NCBI GenBank assembly: GCA_024998815.1
Contig: JACEUQ010000001.1
Coordinates: 806,001-870,000 of the forward strand
DNA from: Opitutus sp.
Lineage (GTDB): Bacteria; Verrucomicrobiota; Verrucomicrobiia; Opitutales; Opitutaceae
Direction of reading: 5' to 3'
Length of the DNA stretch: 64,000 nt
The notes under the pieces were generated by a model. That model saw only the letters and a list, made by a program, of their open reading frames with translations, did no database searches and was not told the origin of the DNA. Shown piece by piece: positions 61,768-64,000 of the stretch. How positions within the stretch are numbered: the stretch's first letter is position 1; every line of letters begins with the position of its first letter. Made by a program: the position numbers and the translations under genes.

Positions 61768-62250
61768 TAACATGAGTTGCCCCGACCTTTGGTTTACGCC
61801 CTGAATTGCCCTTATCGCTCGGTTAAATTGATCAACCGGCCAAAAGAAAAACTCAGTGAGTTAACACTACAAACGAGGCAAAGAACTTCCCTTTCGCCAA
61901 AGAAGGCAGGAGGGAGTTCGCTACTAGGGGCGGTTTTCCAACCGCAGCAAGACGAAATTCACACCATACGGCCAAAGTCTAACAACGGCGCATCCCTGTT
62001 TCAGCGCAAACGCCATACATCGTTATTGTTTTTGGTGGGATACAGAGTGCCGCGAAGCAGCGTACCGTAGCGTTCATCAGCGGGTGATAATTCTACTGCC
62101 TTAATAGCACTCCACCCTCTAGTCGGAGCACCCCATCACCGTCAGAGCCGAGACGGAAAAAGTGCATCTCTGCCGCGGGGCAGAAACCATCCGCGGAAAT
62201 CAACGCTCAAGTTACTACTAATCTGGTGGCCGTGCCTCGACAGATCTTGG
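61768..62250. other. Gene-free spacer between tRNA-like genes
   Basis: An open frame at 61777-62070 on the plus strand shows no family pattern and is not called. No repeat family of the window is present. Confidence 0.5.
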
Positions 62251-62323
62251 TGGAGCAGATGAGGATCAAACTCACGACCTCGTCATTGCGAACGACGCGC
62301 TCTATCAACTGAGCTACTGCCCC
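62251..62323 (-). pseudogene. tRNA-Ala(CGC)-like relic with a broken acceptor stem
   Basis: D arm AGCTCAGTTGATAGAGC, anticodon arm CGTCG-TTCGCAA-TGACG (anticodon CGC) and a T arm GTGAGTTTGATCCTCAT are present, and TCCA is at the end. The acceptor halves GGGGCAG and CATCTGC pair at only three or four of seven positions, so it is probably not functional. Confidence 0.6.
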
Positions 62324-62522
62324 AAGAACCAAGTAAGCTTTTTCTGCACAGCCTGCATTCACGAGTAAACATCATTTTTGGGAAGCGGCTCCTTCTTTCA
62401 TGCTTAAGAACCAGTTAATTCTGCGCGTGTCTGCCAATTGGTCCTTAATTTGCTATTGAAGCGGGATCACGGTCGTGAACAGTCCACCTTCGAATTTCAA
62501 TAACCTTCACTCAATCATCATC

Positions 62523-63020
62523 ATGAAGAAAGCCTCGCCCAAAACCACCAAAGCAACGGCAACTGCGCCTAAGGCCAAGCCCGCCAAGACGAAGGCCCCA
62601 GTTGTGATCGCCAAGGTCGTCGTCGCCAAAAAAGCGCCAGCCAAAACTGTCGCAAAACCCGCGGTCACAGCCGCTAAACGTCCCGCTGTTGCAGCGGTCA
62701 AAGCGACGGCACCCAAGGCCGCTGCCGCCAGCGCCCCTGGTGTTAAAGCCCCGGCCAAGAAAGCCGCTGGCACCGTGATCACCGCTTTGGTCGATGTCGG
62801 TTTCGGCAACACCCTGTATGTCCGCGGTGAAGGCGCCGGCCTGAGCTGGGATAGCGGCATTCCCCTCGCCAGCGTCGCCGATGACAAATGGGAAATCGCC
62901 TTGCCCGCCGCCTCCAGCCCCATCGTCTACAAATTCCTGATCAATGACTTTAATTGGTCCGTGGGCGAAGACTTCCAATCGAACTCCGGTTCCAGCGTGA
63001 CTGTCACCCCCGCGTTCTAA
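62523..63020 (+). CDS. Histone-tail-like Lys/Ala-rich protein with a starch-binding-type domain
   Basis: 165 residues from ATG 62523. Residues 1-82 are Lys/Ala/Pro repeats (KPAKTKAPVVIAKVVVAKKA), like histone H1 or AlgP tails. Residues about 85-165 form a CBM20/CBM48-like beta domain: GFGNTLYVRGEGAGLSWDSG, DDKWEIALP, VYKFLINDFNWSVGEDFQ. Seen: the two parts. Known: such tails bind nucleic acid or polyanions, such beta domains bind alpha-glucans. Inferred: a protein linking nucleoid and glycogen, or one with an unusual scaffold use. No leader, and a strong terminator follows. Confidence 0.82.
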   Translation: MKKASPKTTKATATAPKAKPAKTKAPVVIAKVVVAKKAPAKTVAKPAVTAAKRPAVAAVKATAPKAAAASAPGVKAPAKKAAGTVITALVDVGFGNTLYVRGEGAGLSWDSGIPLASVADDKWEIALPAASSPIVYKFLINDFNWSVGEDFQSNSGSSVTVTPAF

Positions 63021-63132
63021 TCTGAGTGGATTAGCTCAGCGATTATCCAAACCGCCGCAAACACGGTTAACCCCGCTGGCCCCACGTAACGGGAATTAAC
63101 ACTGCTTCACGTCGTTAATCCGCCGTACGTCT

Positions 63133-63169
63133 AAAACCCCAATTGAGGCCCGCCTCACTTGGGGTTTTT
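63133..63169 (+). terminator. Rho-independent terminator
   Basis: CCCCAATTGAGG-CCCG-CCTCACTTGGGG followed by TTTTTAAT, 113 bp after the starch-binding-domain gene. Confidence 0.9.
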
Positions 63170-63266
63170 AATGGGCGGAATTTAACACTGCCGCGTCCAA
63201 CAGGTAAGCGTCAGGGCCCGCCATTGATTCGTATCGCCCGCACCATTACGCCCCCCCGCAGCTCGG

Positions 63267-64000
63267 CTATTCGACGCCTAGAATCCGGGCCGCGTTGCCG
63301 CCTAAAACCGCTTCCTGCGCCTCGCTCGTCACGCGCGCTCGAGCCTCGGCCAAGAACCCTGGCAGCGTTTCAATTCCGCTCGTTTGCGGATATAAAACCA
63401 AGGGGTAATCGGTCCCCCAAAGCACTCGCCCGGCACCAGCCGTAGCCATGCTTTCGGACCAGATTCCGGCATCAGCAGCGTAGAGCAAGGGCGCCGCTGC
63501 GGTATCCACCCAGACGTTGGCCGGCCACGCTCCGCCGGCACGCCACAGCCGCCCGCCCCAGTGAGCTAGAATGAATTTCACCTGAGGAAACGCGGTCGCC
63601 AGGGCGATAAAATCAACCAGCGGAGTCTCCACACGCCCCGGGTAGGTGCGGGACTCCGGCTCGGTCACGTGGAGGTTCACCGGCCAGCTCCACTCGCCAG
63701 CCAACCCGAGCACAGCCCGCCAGCGCGGATCATCGAGCCCAATGCCCTGCGCATGCGACGAGAGTTCACCCAAGCCGATCAGCCCCGCGTCCCGCGCGCG
63801 GTGCATCTCGGCCAATGCATCGGCCCCTGCCGCCGGGTGCACGGTAGCGAACGCCGACAAGCGGTCTGGGTGGGCGCGCACGCACTCGGCGTAAAACCGG
63901 TTTTGCGCGACGCAGTTCGCATTGTTTTCCCAATACCAACCCAGTAAGACGGCGCGGTCCACGCCCGCTTTATCCATATCGCGCAACAGCTCGGCAAGCG
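63267..64000 (-). CDS. Amidohydrolase-2 family protein, N-terminus off the window
   Basis: The frame is open to the right edge (LAELLRDMDKAGVDRAVLLG). TIM-barrel hydrolase of the ACMSD/uracil-5-carboxylate type: WPVNLHVTEPESRTYPG, VKFILAHWGGRL with His, and the late Asp in VLWGTDYPLVLYP. The N-terminal HxH strand lies outside. Metal-dependent decarboxylase or hydrolase, substrate unknown. Confidence 0.88.
   Translation of the reverse strand, partial: LAELLRDMDKAGVDRAVLLGWYWENNANCVAQNRFYAECVRAHPDRLSAFATVHPAAGADALAEMHRARDAGLIGLGELSSHAQGIGLDDPRWRAVLGLAGEWSWPVNLHVTEPESRTYPGRVETPLVDFIALATAFPQVKFILAHWGGRLWRAGGAWPANVWVDTAAAPLLYAADAGIWSESMATAGAGRVLWGTDYPLVLYPQTSGIETLPGFLAEARARVTSEAQEAVLGGNAARILGVE

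Noticed and set aside
61777-62070. 97-codon frame on the plus strand
   Set aside because: No family pattern; lies between tRNA genes and probably is chance.

Overview
The window looks like chromosomal DNA of a Gram-negative bacterium, most likely a member of the Verrucomicrobiota close to Opitutaceae. This is an inference. It rests on an ABC-exported O-antigen cluster, small passenger families of the DUF2442, DUF4160, GxxExxY and four-helix-bundle types, RNase HII next to RNase HIII, many starts without a clear Shine-Dalgarno sequence, and several families of short intergenic repeats. No rRNA or ribosomal-operon marker fixes the species.

Region 1 (about 1-33 kb) is a heavily remodelled O-antigen/LPS island, almost all on the minus strand. 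Read from right to left it holds the O-antigen permease wzm, rmlA, a plant NRS/ER-like dTDP-sugar epimerase/reductase, rmlB, the exporter ATPase wzt, a methyltransferase-glycosyltransferase fusion, and the CDP-3,6-dideoxyhexose genes rfbF, rfbG and rfbH, ending in a sugar SDR cut by the window edge. The sugar genes are separated by non-sugar passengers: KilA-N, DUF2442/DUF4160, YhcG, AAA/DUF4143, GxxExxY, four-helix-bundle and a PemK-type toxin-antitoxin pair. They are also separated by eight insertion sequences: four ISL3, two IS630, one IS1182 and one ISNCY/IS5-like. Target-site duplications allow broken genes to be rejoined exactly: KilA-N (two ISL3 copies), GxxExxY (one ISL3), DUF2442 (IS1182) and toxin-rfbH (ISNCY-like).

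The most unusual feature is a repeat built from GAGCTNN heptads, usually as converging arrays (GAGCTNN on the left, NNAGCTC on the right) that can fold into hairpins. The arrays lie at nearly every gene junction of the island, from 1.8 to 34.4 kb. In four O-antigen genes (rfbH, rfbG, wzt, rmlB) they are inserted in frame. I see none to the right of 34.4 kb. Three decayed copies of the first codons of wzt lie next to such arrays in front of unrelated genes, which suggests serial cassette replacement.

Region 2 (33-64 kb) is denser and more GC-rich. It holds a GbsR/MarR regulator, ppnP, an FKBP isomerase, natAB, an ElyC-like DUF218 protein, a MEKHLA protein, an IS1380 element, a translationally coupled phnD-phnC-phnE importer, a LytS/LytR pair (the kinase is frameshifted), a DevCAB-type exporter and an ABC half-transporter. 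Further right are tRNA-Gly, a PstS-like protein, a sigma54-dependent two-component system, rnhB, rnhC, mutY, a TIM-barrel protein, rpsU, a LON-domain protein, tRNA-Thr, a tRNA-like relic, a histone-tail plus starch-binding-domain protein and an amidohydrolase cut by the right edge. Fragments of GH43 and trehalase genes show gene decay here too.
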